A stretch of 64,000 nucleotides of DNA from Qipengyuania_C sp046254955 (GTDB lineage Bacteria; Pseudomonadota; Alphaproteobacteria; Sphingomonadales; Sphingomonadaceae), in assembly GCF_046254955.1 (NCBI RefSeq), contig NZ_JBJXRG010000002.1, positions 620,001-684,000 of the forward strand, given 5' to 3'. The notes under the pieces are model-generated. The model saw nothing but the letters and a program-made list of their open reading frames with translations, did no database searches and was not told the DNA's origin. Below are positions 52,477-61,313 of the stretch, in pieces (the first letter of the stretch is position 1; every line of letters starts with the position of its first letter). A program made the position numbers and the translations under genes.

Positions 52477-52927
52477 CGTGTTCGGCCAGTGCGCTGGTGC
52501 GTCGCACCAGCCGGAGAAGCGCGGAATTGTCAGGTTTGCGGCGGATCGCTGTCATCTTGCCGCGATAGATAACCGGCTTCACAAGGCCGGTACTGATGCG
52601 CCCGAGCAGCTCCCGATTTGTCACCTTCCGCCAATCCACCCTGGGCCGCTTCACGCGGCCACTACCGGGCGGCGTCAGCACCGCATCCCAGGCGAAGGCG
52701 AAATCCAGCGCGCCCGATCTTTCGCGCAGGCGATAGACGCTCGCCCGCGACATGCCGACCGCCTTCGCGGCCCGGCCAACCGATCCGGTAAAATAGAGGG
52801 CCGCGAGGAAGCCGCATTGCCGCGCTTCGCTCCATCCGTCACGGCGCGTTCGCAGTGGCACCGGATGGAAGAAGGGTGGTCGGCGGCGGAGCCTATGGGC
52901 GAGCTTTCGTGCGGGACGCTTGCGCAT
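52460..52927 (-). CDS. Small helix-turn-helix protein
   Basis: A 155-residue basic protein. The HTH reads FLAALYFTGSVGRAAKAVGM followed by SRASVYRLRERSGALDFAFAW, a recognition helix of the LysR/Fis-like kind but without an effector domain. The N-terminal 30 residues are Arg-rich. It is probably a DNA-binding regulator; similar short proteins are common in sphingomonads. No target is known. Confidence 0.72.
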   Translation of the reverse strand: MRKRPARKLAHRLRRRPPFFHPVPLRTRRDGWSEARQCGFLAALYFTGSVGRAAKAVGMSRASVYRLRERSGALDFAFAWDAVLTPPGSGRVKRPRVDWRKVTNRELLGRISTGLVKPVIYRGKMTAIRRKPDNSALLRLVRRTSALAEHERASH

Positions 52928-53163
52928 CCACGATCATGGAGCAGGAATGCGCGAAGTAGGAAAGCACGCCGGGTGGACAGTTAGGCAGAGGAAGCGGCCA
53001 TGTACTGATAGTCTAGATAATTCGGCGCCAATAGCGCTGAGATTTTTGAAATCCTTGCCTGGGTAGTTTGCGCGAATTTTGGCGCCTGGAGATAGTTTTG
53101 GCGAGTTTAGGCGATACGCTGAAATCGAGCGGGAGCTGCGCCGGGGACTCGGTGAATACGCCG

Positions 53164-53361
53164 CTATGAGTTGGCCGCATCCTCACCTTCGTCCCGAGGC
53201 CAGCCCGTGTTTGAAAGCCTATTCTTTTTTCGCCACTTGGTGATCTGCTTCGCGCGGGTCCCAATCAGATCGAGAGTTTCCTTGCGCTCTTCGGCCGAAC
53301 CCGAGCCATCGGCTTGCATGGCGGCAAGCTGGTGATCAAACAGAAATTGGTTCATCGGCAT
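53164..53361 (-). CDS. Small hypothetical protein (65 aa)
   Basis: MPMNQFLFDHQLAAMQADGS with a Lys-rich C-terminal helix (TRAKQITKWRKKN). GAAGGAA lies upstream of ATG 53361. A terminator separates it from the cold-shock-like gene above. Function unknown. Confidence 0.5.
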   Translation of the reverse strand: MPMNQFLFDHQLAAMQADGSGSAEERKETLDLIGTRAKQITKWRKKNRLSNTGWPRDEGEDAANS

Positions 53362-53394
53362 GGGAAAGGTTCCTTCAGGGAAAAGTGAGCGTGA

Positions 53395-53418
53395 GCCGGG
53401 GGCCATGAACCCCCGGCC
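53395..53418 (-). terminator. Intrinsic terminator after the cold-shock-like gene
   Basis: On the minus strand, an 8-bp stem GCCGGGGG-CCCCCGGC with a 7-base loop, followed by a T-rich stretch (CTTTTCCC). Confidence 0.65.
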
Positions 53419-53430
53419 AAGCCGTCGGCA

Positions 53431-53685
53431 TCAGCCTTGCTGGGCGTTTGCCTGATCCTTCTGGGCGGCGGGTTCTCCCTGCTGCGCTGCGAGATTGATG
53501 GCGTAGCGCTTACCGTTGTTGGCATCCTTCACCTCGTAACCGTAGCGCTCGTCCTGTTTAGGCACTTGCGCTTCTTGCTGCAGGTCCGACTTGCGGAATG
53601 GAAGGGCATCCCCGCCCTTTTCAGGCGAGATTGTGCCTGTTCCCTTGCCATTGTCATAGCTCTTGATTTTGCCGAAATGTGTCAT
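53431..53685 (-). CDS. Divergent cold-shock-like (CSD) protein
   Basis: An 84-residue protein, MTHFGKIKSYDNGKGTGTIS and PEKGGDALPFRKSDLQ, then GYEVKDANNGKRYAINLAAQ. The order (G-x-I-K-x-Y/F, G-x-G-x-I-x-P, G-D-x-x-F-R-x-S-D) follows a cold-shock OB fold, but the RNP aromatic motif (FGFI) is replaced by TGTIS, so RNA binding may be weak. A polar Gln/Ala tail ends it. I chose ATG 53685 because GAAGGA lies seven bases before it. Confidence 0.68.
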   Translation of the reverse strand: MTHFGKIKSYDNGKGTGTISPEKGGDALPFRKSDLQQEAQVPKQDERYGYEVKDANNGKRYAINLAAQQGEPAAQKDQANAQQG

Positions 53686-54064
53686 CGAAGATTCCTTCAT
53701 GCGTTAGGCAGCATGCCAGGATCGGCCCTGCTGCGACTAGAAGGCGGAACTGAAGGAAATCGCTTCTGTTTGCTGGAAGCTGGTGACCGTCGATTGCGAC
53801 TGGTAGCTATGTGTTAGATGGCTACGAGCTCGCCCAGATACAACAGAACAGGGAAAATAAGCTGACACCATGCCACGGATAAGGAACGAAAAGTGACCCC
53901 GTTTGCACTGCTTATCCTTGAAGCCCCCAGACGCCGCGATCTGCCCTTTCCAAACTTCATTGAGTAATCTGTGACCCAAGTCTTACAAAGGCATCATCGA
54001 AGCGCCATCTTGGGGCTATCGTTGAAACGTTTCATGTAGGCTTCTGCGACTGAGAGACCTTGGG
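53686..54064. other. Intergenic region of about 380 bp
   Basis: No supported gene. It holds the leader of the cold-shock-like gene on one side and of the two small genes on the other. A GGAAC at 53883 has only a 12-base spacer to CGTT, so it is not a convincing EcfG promoter. Confidence 0.45.
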
Positions 54065-54086
54065 CTCCCGCTTACATTTTCGGGAG
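54065..54086 (+). promoter_or_regulatory. Hairpin that sequesters a ribosome-binding site
   Basis: CTCCCG (54065-54070) pairs with CGGGAG (54081-54086); GGGAG is the Shine-Dalgarno, six bases before ATG 54093. Possible RNA thermometer or translation switch. Confidence 0.45.
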
Positions 54087-54092
54087 ACTCTC

Positions 54093-54323
54093 ATGACCCA
54101 AGACCAATTCCTCGCTCGTTGCCATCCGCATAGTCTGGGCGAGGACGGGAAGATGGATCTCGCAAAATGCGAGGACCTGGCTCGCGATATGTCGGAGCTA
54201 CGTAGTATGGGCGTGGTTTTAACGCTCGTTGGAAACTACTCGGTCGGGCAATATCGATATTCAAACTTGAAGGATGCGCTTGCGCAGGCTCGCCTTGAGC
54301 GTTCCGAAAACGCTGCGGAATGA
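54093..54323 (+). CDS. Small hypothetical protein (76 aa)
   Basis: MTQDQFLARCHPHSLGEDGK with a helical charged body and YSNLKDALAQARL at the C-terminus. The Shine-Dalgarno lies inside a hairpin (54065-54086). Its stop overlaps the next ATG (ATGA), so the pair is translationally coupled. No family known. Confidence 0.55.
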   Translation: MTQDQFLARCHPHSLGEDGKMDLAKCEDLARDMSELRSMGVVLTLVGNYSVGQYRYSNLKDALAQARLERSENAAE

Positions 54324-54502
54324 TCGATAGATCAATCAATTTGGCTCTGCCTCGAAGCGAGGCAGAGGCACTTTGCCGCGCGCGAGGCGTAGCGATCTAC
54401 TCGACCGAGCATTTGTCACCTGGGTGCACCCGCGTCTATTGCAAGACTCGGCAAGGCGCAGACGAACTCCGGCGAGATGTTGGCGGCTCTATAATTCACT
54501 AG
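54320..54502 (+). CDS. Small hypothetical protein (60 aa), coupled
   Basis: MIDRSINLALPRSEAEALCR then CTRVYCKTRQGADELRRD. The helical composition suggests a real small protein, and the ATGA overlap ties it to the gene before. Unknown function. Confidence 0.5.
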   Translation: MIDRSINLALPRSEAEALCRARGVAIYSTEHLSPGCTRVYCKTRQGADELRRDVGGSIIH

Positions 54503-54553
54503 CGTGGCCGGAGATATCTTGGCGTCCGCAGATTGGCCTTTGGCGGACGCCCC

Positions 54554-55165
54554 TTAGCCATAGCCCATCAGGCTGAGCACTTCCTTACGGCTGCGCGGAT
54601 CGTCGAGGAAACAGCCCAGCAGGCGCGACGTAATCATTCCAACGCCCGGGGTGCGCACGCCGCGCCCGGTCATGCAGCCATGCTCGGCCTCGATCACCAC
54701 CGCAACACCTTGCGGCTCAAGGTGGTCCCAGATGCAATCAGCAACCTGCGCGGTTAGCCGCTCCTGGATCTGCAGGCGCCGCGCAAATCCGTGGAGCACC
54801 CGTGCGAGCTTTGAGATACCGACTACCTTGTTCTTCGGCAGGTAAGCGATCGCCGCTTTGCCCGTGATGGGTGCCATGTGATGCTCGCAGTGGCTCTGGA
54901 ACGGGATGTCCTTAAGCAGCACGATCTCGTCGTAGCCGCCCACTTCCTCGAACACGCGGCTGAGATGGACCGCAGGATCCTCACCATAACCCTGGCAATA
55001 TTCGAGCCATGCACGGCCCACGCGCTTGGGCGTATCGATCAAGCCTTCACGCGTCGGATCGTCACCCGACCAGCGAATCAGCGTACGGATTGCGTCCTGC
55101 ACCTCGTCCGGCACATCGGGCTTGCCCCGACGCCCGTCCGGCTCCTCTTGTATTGAATCGCTCAT
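54554..55165 (-). CDS. folE: GTP cyclohydrolase I
   Basis: The first step of tetrahydrofolate synthesis, GTP to dihydroneopterin triphosphate. A 203-residue enzyme with zinc ligands in FQSHCEHHMAPITG and EAEHGCMTGRGV, and the substrate site RLQIQERLT. Its start overlaps the phospholipase D stop (ATGA). Length is normal for bacteria. Confidence 0.96.
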   Translation of the reverse strand: MSDSIQEEPDGRRGKPDVPDEVQDAIRTLIRWSGDDPTREGLIDTPKRVGRAWLEYCQGYGEDPAVHLSRVFEEVGGYDEIVLLKDIPFQSHCEHHMAPITGKAAIAYLPKNKVVGISKLARVLHGFARRLQIQERLTAQVADCIWDHLEPQGVAVVIEAEHGCMTGRGVRTPGVGMITSRLLGCFLDDPRSRKEVLSLMGYG

Positions 55166-56712
55166 CCACCGTTCTCCCGCCTGAGCAGTTTGTTGCGAAG
55201 TGATCGCAAGCGGGACCGCCTACGGAATAATCCGCCGCCCGCAAAGGGTTCAAATAGTTCGTCCGGCTCTTCGGGGTCGAGGATTTGCGATTCTGCCACC
55301 GCTTCACCAATCGGGTTCGCATCCTGGAGATCGAAGCGCTGGAGCGAGCGCCCCTGCCCATTGCCACATTCCTCGATCATCTTTGCCATCGATCCATGGC
55401 GCGCGAGCAGGCCTGGCACTTCTTGCGGCTCGAGACCGCAATGCTCGGCAAGAAGGGAATAGCGCAGCCGTGCGATCTGCTCAGCGGCATGGCCATTGCC
55501 GTCGCGGCTGCTGTCGATGAAGATGTCGCATTCGCTGTCGAGCCCCATCGAACGATTGTTCATATTGGCCGAGCCGACCCGCAGGATCTTGTCGTCCACG
55601 ATCATGATCTTGGCGTGCACGTAGATCGGCGTGTCGCCGGTGTAGGGGACGTACATGTTGAACCGCTTCTCCGGATCCGCCTCGCCCAGCGTCCGGATCA
55701 GTTCGGCCCGTGCGTGGTCCATTGCCTGCTGCTCAAGCCAGCCATCGGCCTTGTCGGGATGCACGATTACAATCTCCGGGGGATCGTCTTCCTGCAACCG
55801 CTTGCAAATCGCTTCCCCGATGCGGCGCGAGGCGAAGTACTGATTTTCTGCGTAGATGAAGTGCTTGGCCCCTGCGATCTGGCGTTCAAAAAGATCGGCA
55901 ATTTCCTTTACTTCGCCGACGTCCTCGAACTTGCCCCTTGTGCGGGCGATGCCGATTTCGACATCTTCGAATTGGGCTTCAAGTTCTTCGGGCCACGCCG
56001 ATTTCTCGCTCGCATCAATGTCATCGAGCTCGGGTCCGCCAGCTCTGCGCCAGCGCTCCTCGCCCAGCTCGCGTAAAGCTTGTGCGGCATCGCCTTCAAT
56101 CATCATCGTCGCATCATGCCACGGGCCGTATTTGAGCCCCCGCGGGCGGCGACGGCGCGGGTCGTCTTCCTTGTGCTCTCGCGTATCCCAACGCTGTGAG
56201 GTGATGTCGATCCCGCCGCAAACCGCGATCCGGTTGTCAATGACGACGATCTTCTGATGATGGCTCGCGCCGGTAGGATGCTTATTGTCGAACTCGAAGT
56301 CGATCCGCCTGTGCGGCCACCAACGCAGCAAATCGAGCGTCATTGAGCCGCGGGTGATGAACTTGAGTGCGCCATAACCCCAGCGCAGGATCCGGACCTC
56401 AAGGTTCTTGTTGTGGCGGGTGAGCCAGACAATGAAGCTGCCAAGCCGAGCCGGTGCCTCGTCCGAGGTGAACTTCTCCCACCAGCGGCGGCCGACATGC
56501 AGGTGGATCCGTGTATCGAAGTCCCAGCCGATCATCAGGATGCGCTTGCGCGCCTTGAGCATCGCGCTGCGCATGTGCTGGAAATAGTCGGCAGCGTCGA
56601 CGATCAGGCTCGCCCGGGTAGCGCGCGCGTAGCGCCAAACCCCGGGTTCAACCGACTCGTCGGGTAGATTAGGCTCGTAATCCGTCGCGGTTGTGTCGCC
56701 CCCGTCCGCCAC
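55162..56712 (-). CDS. Phospholipase D-family protein (two HKD motifs)
   Basis: A 516-residue protein. The first HKD half-site is ASHHQKIVVIDNRIAVCGG and the second is VHAKIMIVDDKILRVGSANM. No signal peptide or membrane helix is present, unlike typical cardiolipin synthases, so a cytoplasmic or peripheral phospholipase/phosphatidyltransferase is more likely. It lies between hemerythrin and folE, a rather unusual grouping. Confidence 0.85.
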   Translation of the reverse strand: MADGGDTTATDYEPNLPDESVEPGVWRYARATRASLIVDAADYFQHMRSAMLKARKRILMIGWDFDTRIHLHVGRRWWEKFTSDEAPARLGSFIVWLTRHNKNLEVRILRWGYGALKFITRGSMTLDLLRWWPHRRIDFEFDNKHPTGASHHQKIVVIDNRIAVCGGIDITSQRWDTREHKEDDPRRRRPRGLKYGPWHDATMMIEGDAAQALRELGEERWRRAGGPELDDIDASEKSAWPEELEAQFEDVEIGIARTRGKFEDVGEVKEIADLFERQIAGAKHFIYAENQYFASRRIGEAICKRLQEDDPPEIVIVHPDKADGWLEQQAMDHARAELIRTLGEADPEKRFNMYVPYTGDTPIYVHAKIMIVDDKILRVGSANMNNRSMGLDSECDIFIDSSRDGNGHAAEQIARLRYSLLAEHCGLEPQEVPGLLARHGSMAKMIEECGNGQGRSLQRFDLQDANPIGEAVAESQILDPEEPDELFEPFAGGGLFRRRSRLRSLRNKLLRRENGG

Positions 56713-56714
56713 GC

Positions 56715-57209
56715 TTACTCCTTGGCGTCCTCTTTCTTCTCGGGAGTAACTTCGGCCTCGGCCTTCTCCTCACGCTTGCGGCGTTCAAACACCTCCGTCA
56801 TGTGCTTCTCGTCCTCTTCGGTGAGGTGCTTGGCGAAGTCAGGGAAGTGATCGTCTTCTTCTTCCTCGATATGATGGCGGTACGTGTGATCGAAGCTCTT
56901 GAACTTCGTAAGCCAGCCACCTTCGGCCATATCGGTTGCGGCAAGGTCATTAAGAGCTTCGTCGATATCGTGATGTTCAGCTACCGAATGGCGTGTGTCT
57001 TCGGTGGTCGGCGGCTTGCGCAGCATGGTTGAATAGAGCGCCTGCTCCTCGGCTGCGGCGTGCGCCTTCAGTTCCTTGGTCAACTCGGTGAAAAGCTCTT
57101 GGCGCTCGTCAGTCTCGCCGCTGGTCTCGAGCAGCTTGTCAAGCAGCTCGCGGTGGCGGTCATGATCCTGTTTGAGGCGTTCGAAAATCTCGTCTGCAGT
57201 ATCGCTCAT
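56715..57209 (-). CDS. Hemerythrin-like (HHE) domain protein
   Basis: A 164-residue four-helix bundle with di-iron ligands: KQDHDRHRE, KAHAAAEEQALY, EHHDIDEAL, DHTYRHHIEEEEDDHFP. The spacing HxxxE is consistent with two metal-site helices. It may bind oxygen or iron or relieve oxidative stress. A Lys/Glu-rich tail follows. GGAGA precedes ATG, and it is the first gene of the operon with phospholipase D and folE. Confidence 0.85.
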   Translation of the reverse strand: MSDTADEIFERLKQDHDRHRELLDKLLETSGETDERQELFTELTKELKAHAAAEEQALYSTMLRKPPTTEDTRHSVAEHHDIDEALNDLAATDMAEGGWLTKFKSFDHTYRHHIEEEEDDHFPDFAKHLTEEDEKHMTEVFERRKREEKAEAEVTPEKKEDAKE

Positions 57210-57237
57210 GGTGTCTCCAATCTGTGTTTACACCTTC

Positions 57238-57263
57238 AACAGTCAGGGCCGCCATTGGGTTCC
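57238..57263 (-). promoter_or_regulatory. Candidate EcfG-type promoter of the hemerythrin operon
   Basis: On the minus strand, GGAAC (57263-57259), a 17-base spacer and TGTT (57241-57238), one mismatch from CGTT. It lies about 30 bases before the hemerythrin start. Confidence 0.35.
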
Positions 57264-57297
57264 GCGAAGTGTTTGAATTGGCTGCGCCGCGCACCAT

Positions 57298-57711
57298 ATG
57301 AGAGCGATGGCAACCCTGCGATCTGCCGATCCTGACCGCGAGGCGTTTGAGCGCCTGGCTGATGCCGCGCTAAAGCGGATACCGGCCAACCTGCGCGAGA
57401 AGCTCGCCGATATCTCGCTGCAAGTGGTCGATTTCGCGACCCCAGAGCAGCTCGCCTCGGTCGGCCTTGAGGACAAGCGGGAGCTTTCAGGGCTCTATGA
57501 AGGGGTTCCCCTGCCCGACCAGTCGATGTGGGATCCGGGCCGCCTACCGCCGCGTATCTGGCTGTTCCGCCAGCCGCTTTTGGCCGAGTGGCGCGAAACG
57601 GGCGTGGCCTTGGAAGATCTCGTGACACATGTCGTCATTCACGAGGCCGGGCACCATTTCGGATTCAGCGATGAGGATATGCACACGCTTGAGGAGAGTG
57701 TTTCCGATTGA
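57298..57711 (+). CDS. Zincin-like metallopeptidase-fold protein
   Basis: A 137-residue protein of the DUF1025/possible zincin family. The HExxH motif lies near residue 116 in VIHEAGHHFGFSDEDM. The first 90 residues are helical with PDQSMWDPGR. Activity is inferred from the motif; substrate unknown. ATG 57298 and the later ATG 57307 are both possible starts. Divergent from the hemerythrin operon. Confidence 0.8.
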   Translation: MRAMATLRSADPDREAFERLADAALKRIPANLREKLADISLQVVDFATPEQLASVGLEDKRELSGLYEGVPLPDQSMWDPGRLPPRIWLFRQPLLAEWRETGVALEDLVTHVVIHEAGHHFGFSDEDMHTLEESVSD

Positions 57712-57715
57712 GGCT

Positions 57716-57731
57716 CTTAAGACCTGTTAAG
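57716..57731. promoter_or_regulatory. CTTAA-N6-TTAAG palindrome upstream of the first adhesin
   Basis: Perfect 5-bp arms at 57716-57720 and 57727-57731, 120 bases before the adhesin start. TTAA half-sites recall CtrA boxes (TTAA-N7-TTAA), but the spacer is one base short. Possible operator, unproven. Confidence 0.3.
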
Positions 57732-57850
57732 CCTCATTGACTCGCGCGTGCGCCCGCCTAGCGTCACGAATCGAGAGGGATAGGCGGTCGCAATCATCAA
57801 TCCCTCATCCACATAGATTTCGTCTCGTCCTCCAACCTTTGGGATTCGTC

Positions 57851-60800
57851 ATGCGCCACATTCTTCTGACCACTTCCGCTTTTGCAGTTCTCACCCTCGC
57901 AGGTACCATCCTTGCTCCCGAGCAGGCAAAAGCCGAGGATTGTGTGCTCGATACAGATGATGATGGCATCGCGGATGGAACGGGCGGCGCCGAATCTAAT
58001 GGGACAAACAGTTCGTTGGCTTGCGGGGAGTTGGCGAATACAGGATTGAGCCTACAGGCAACGGCAGTCGGCTCTTCGGCCTTGGCGAGCACCCAGGCCA
58101 CCGCCCTGGGCTATGATGCAGAGGCCGCATTCAGCCAGGCAGTTGCGCTCGGCGGGCTCGCGCGTGGGAGCGGTGCTGGCGCAGTGGCGTTGGGCTACAA
58201 TTCCATCGCAAGCGGGAGCCTCGCCGTTTCGATCGGGCTCAACGCCAATTCTTTCGCGCAATCGGTGGCATTGGGATCAGGCGCCGATGCCGGACGTACC
58301 GGAGTAACCGACAATGCCATCGCGATCGGTCTTGATGCGCAAGCAACGGCTTCGCAGGCGGTTGCCATCGGTTCAAACAGCAGTTCAGAAACGAATAGCG
58401 TTGCAATTGGTGCATTTTCCGTTGCCACCGGGAATGAAGGCGTAGCGCTCGGCACAGGGACGAGTGCCAACGGATTATTTGCCACGGCAGTCGGTTCGGG
58501 CGCCACTACCGCATCCAGTCGGTCAACCGCAGTCGGTGCCAATAGCAGCGCGAGCGGCTATCAAAGCGTAGCGGTTGGTTTTGAAAGCGGAGCATCCGGG
58601 TATGAAGCTGCCTCACTGGGCACTGGAACAAGCGCGATCGGGTACAGTAGCACCGCTCTCGGCGCGAGCTCCACAGCCAGCGGCTATAACGGAATAGCAG
58701 TCGGACCAACTAGTCTGGCGCAAGGAGAAAACAGCATCTCCATTGGTGCAAACAGCTCTGCGACTGGAACAAGCTCACTTGCGACCGGCAACCTAAGCAC
58801 AGCAAGTGGCAACCGTGCCGTCGCTTATGGAGCAAACAGCGAGGCCACCCTCTCGTTTGCAACCGCTGTAGGATACGACAGTTCCGCAAGTGGCATTTTG
58901 AGCGCCGCATTTGGATCGGCAAGTGTGGCGAACGGACTCGGATCATTGGCCAATGGGTATAGTAGCAAGGCCTATGGAGACGGTGCGATCTCAATTGGCG
59001 CCTACGCATACTCCGATGCCACGAATGGCAATATCGCGATTGGGGCGGCATTGGGGATCACCCAGGGAAGTACGAACATTATAGCCGCCACAACAGCGAC
59101 CGGAGGCAATGCGATTGCTTTCGGCACTGCGGCGCAGTCGACGGGACTTCAAGCCATCGCAATCGGATTGGAAGCGGCTTCGATGGCGACTGATGGTGTG
59201 TCACTTGGTCGTGATGCAACCGTGAACACGGGGGCAACGGGTGCCATTGCTGTAGGCGCAGGGAGCTTCGCAGATGGAGTTCTTTCGATTGCAATCGGAA
59301 CAGCGGGGACAGAGGCAGCAAACGCAATCGCTATCGGCAATGATGCATTCGCAGGCAATCTCAACAGCGTGGCAATCGGCGCGGACGCCAATACCGAAGC
59401 TGACAATGCGACAGCCTTGGGCAATCGTGCGCGTGCCGATTTCGACTCTTCGGTTGCCCTGGGCGCATTTTCGCACACGACCGAGGCGGGGACAGTCTCA
59501 GTTGGCGCGGACGGCACAGAAGACACTAATCAGGATGGATTTATCGATGCCAATGATATCCTCACGCGCCGGATCGTCAATGTCGCAGCACCTGTGAATG
59601 CGACCGATGCCGCTAACAAGGCCTATGTCGATGCGTTTGCAAGCACGGCTAGCGCCAACGCCGCTGAGCTGGTGTATGTCGCGGTTAGCAGCGGCGGTGC
59701 CGGGGCAACGGCGGCGGGCACAAACTCGGTTGCTGTTGGTTCTAACACCTCTGCGTCAATGAATTTCTCGAGCGCGTTTGGCTCCGGTGCATCTGCCACT
59801 GGAGGGGCTTCGACCGCGCTGGGTAACAGCGCCGAAGCAACCGGTGACAATGCAACGGCCGTAGGTTTCGGTGCACTTGCCCAAGGTGAACGAGCTACCA
59901 GCATTGGCGCCGCATCAAATGCAAGCGTGCTCAATTCAACCGCATTTGGAGTACAATCACTAGCAACGGGAGAAGGTGCTACCACAATCGGAGCGATGTC
60001 TCGTGCGACAGAGACGAATGCGATTGCAGCCGGTTCTGGAGCAGCAGCGTTGGGCCTTCATTCCATTGCGATCGGCGGTGATGGTGCGGACAGCGATACC
60101 GGCGGCGCATTGGGAGCAACAGCTTTGGCAGCAAACGCCATCGCGCTGGGTGCCGATGCTGTGGTCGCAACCGGCGCGATTGATGGTGTAGCGATTGGTC
60201 ACGCTGCGAGCGTTTCGGCGTCGGCAGCCTCTGCCATTGCCTTGGGAGCCGATGCCGCCGTTTCTGCCAATGCTACCGGCGCGATGGCGCTAGGTGCGCA
60301 GACCAGCGCTTCTGGTACTTTCAACACGGCAGTGGGTTATCAGGCCAGTGCTTCGGGTTCGACGCAGGCGAGTGCGTTTGGTTACCAGGCGCAGGCTAAT
60401 GCTTCGCGAACGACCTCTGTCGGTTATTCCGCGATCGCCAATACCGCTCGGGCAACGGCAGTCGGCGATAGCGCGGTGGCCACTGGCTATGGCTCGGTTG
60501 CGCTGGGCAACCTTTCCAATGTCGGCGGTTCGGCGCAGTTCGGTGTTGCCATCGGATACCAGGCCAACACTACCGGACAGAACTCCGGCGCCATCGGCTT
60601 CCAGACCATCGCCAACCAGGCCAATGCTTTGGCCGTGGGCACCAATGCAGTTGCCGACAATGCCCAGTCTACTGCGATCGGTTATCAAGCCAATACGACC
60701 TTGAACAACCAGGTGATGCTGGGCGGAGCAGGTTCAAGCGTTGCGATCGGCGATATCGATGCCAGTACCGCAGCGCAGTCAGGCCAGCTCTACAGCGTGA

Positions 60801-61204
60801 CCGTCGATGACAGCGGTACGCTTGGCAAAGGCAGCGCGCTTGCATCAGCGCAGGCGGTCGCAAGCCTCGGTAACTCGATGCGCCAGGTCGCCAGCTTCCA
60901 CGAAGCCGAGATCTCCGCGCTCGATGGCAGGGTCGCTACGCTCGGCTTCCAACTCTCCGACCTTAGCGACGATATGCGCCAGGGTGTCGCCGCCGCGTTG
61001 GCGCAGGCCGATGCGCCGCTCCCCTCCGAACCCGGTAAGACAAGTTACATGGGCAAGGGCTCGACCTTTCGCGGCGAATTCGGTTTCAGTCTGGGACTTG
61101 CTCACCGGCTTAATACGGACAGTCCATTCGCACTTACCGCCAGCCTTAGTCACTCCGGCGGCAAGAATACCGGTGCAACCGTGGGCTTTACGGGAGAATT
61201 CTGA
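57851..61204 (+). CDS. Trimeric autotransporter adhesin (YadA/Hia-like)
   Basis: A 1117-residue surface protein. The Sec signal ends near APEQAKAEDC. A Cys/Asp-rich N-terminal cap (DTDDDGIADG, then LACG) follows. Many left-handed beta-roll head repeats of the form A(V/I)AIG/ALGxxAxAxG run from about 60 to 1000, interrupted near 560-600 by an EF-hand-like loop (DTNQDGFIDAND) and a neck/stalk-like segment (RRIVNVAAPVNATDAANKAY). The last 70 residues are the YadA-like membrane anchor (TFRGEFGFSLGLAHRL, LTASLSHSGGKNTGATVGF). It forms a trimer through the outer membrane and presumably attaches to surfaces. ATG 57851 with GGGA upstream. Confidence 0.88.
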   Translation: MRHILLTTSAFAVLTLAGTILAPEQAKAEDCVLDTDDDGIADGTGGAESNGTNSSLACGELANTGLSLQATAVGSSALASTQATALGYDAEAAFSQAVALGGLARGSGAGAVALGYNSIASGSLAVSIGLNANSFAQSVALGSGADAGRTGVTDNAIAIGLDAQATASQAVAIGSNSSSETNSVAIGAFSVATGNEGVALGTGTSANGLFATAVGSGATTASSRSTAVGANSSASGYQSVAVGFESGASGYEAASLGTGTSAIGYSSTALGASSTASGYNGIAVGPTSLAQGENSISIGANSSATGTSSLATGNLSTASGNRAVAYGANSEATLSFATAVGYDSSASGILSAAFGSASVANGLGSLANGYSSKAYGDGAISIGAYAYSDATNGNIAIGAALGITQGSTNIIAATTATGGNAIAFGTAAQSTGLQAIAIGLEAASMATDGVSLGRDATVNTGATGAIAVGAGSFADGVLSIAIGTAGTEAANAIAIGNDAFAGNLNSVAIGADANTEADNATALGNRARADFDSSVALGAFSHTTEAGTVSVGADGTEDTNQDGFIDANDILTRRIVNVAAPVNATDAANKAYVDAFASTASANAAELVYVAVSSGGAGATAAGTNSVAVGSNTSASMNFSSAFGSGASATGGASTALGNSAEATGDNATAVGFGALAQGERATSIGAASNASVLNSTAFGVQSLATGEGATTIGAMSRATETNAIAAGSGAAALGLHSIAIGGDGADSDTGGALGATALAANAIALGADAVVATGAIDGVAIGHAASVSASAASAIALGADAAVSANATGAMALGAQTSASGTFNTAVGYQASASGSTQASAFGYQAQANASRTTSVGYSAIANTARATAVGDSAVATGYGSVALGNLSNVGGSAQFGVAIGYQANTTGQNSGAIGFQTIANQANALAVGTNAVADNAQSTAIGYQANTTLNNQVMLGGAGSSVAIGDIDASTAAQSGQLYSVTVDDSGTLGKGSALASAQAVASLGNSMRQVASFHEAEISALDGRVATLGFQLSDLSDDMRQGVAAALAQADAPLPSEPGKTSYMGKGSTFRGEFGFSLGLAHRLNTDSPFALTASLSHSGGKNTGATVGFTGEF

Positions 61205-61313
61205 GGCTTGATATGTTGAGAACGCCGGCGTCTCACGACGTCCGCTTCCCAAATTCTATCGGACACTCAACACACTCGCTCTAGTTCGCCATCGGGATTG
61301 TGCAGGCAGAGGT

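Noticed and set aside
53883..53903. EcfG promoter (GGAAC...CGTT)
   Set aside because: The spacer is 12 bases, not 16-17, and no gene starts close downstream.
58000..61000. Repeated sequence that might suggest a CRISPR or tandem DNA array
   Set aside because: The repeats are variable protein head repeats in one open frame, without fixed DNA repeat/spacer units.
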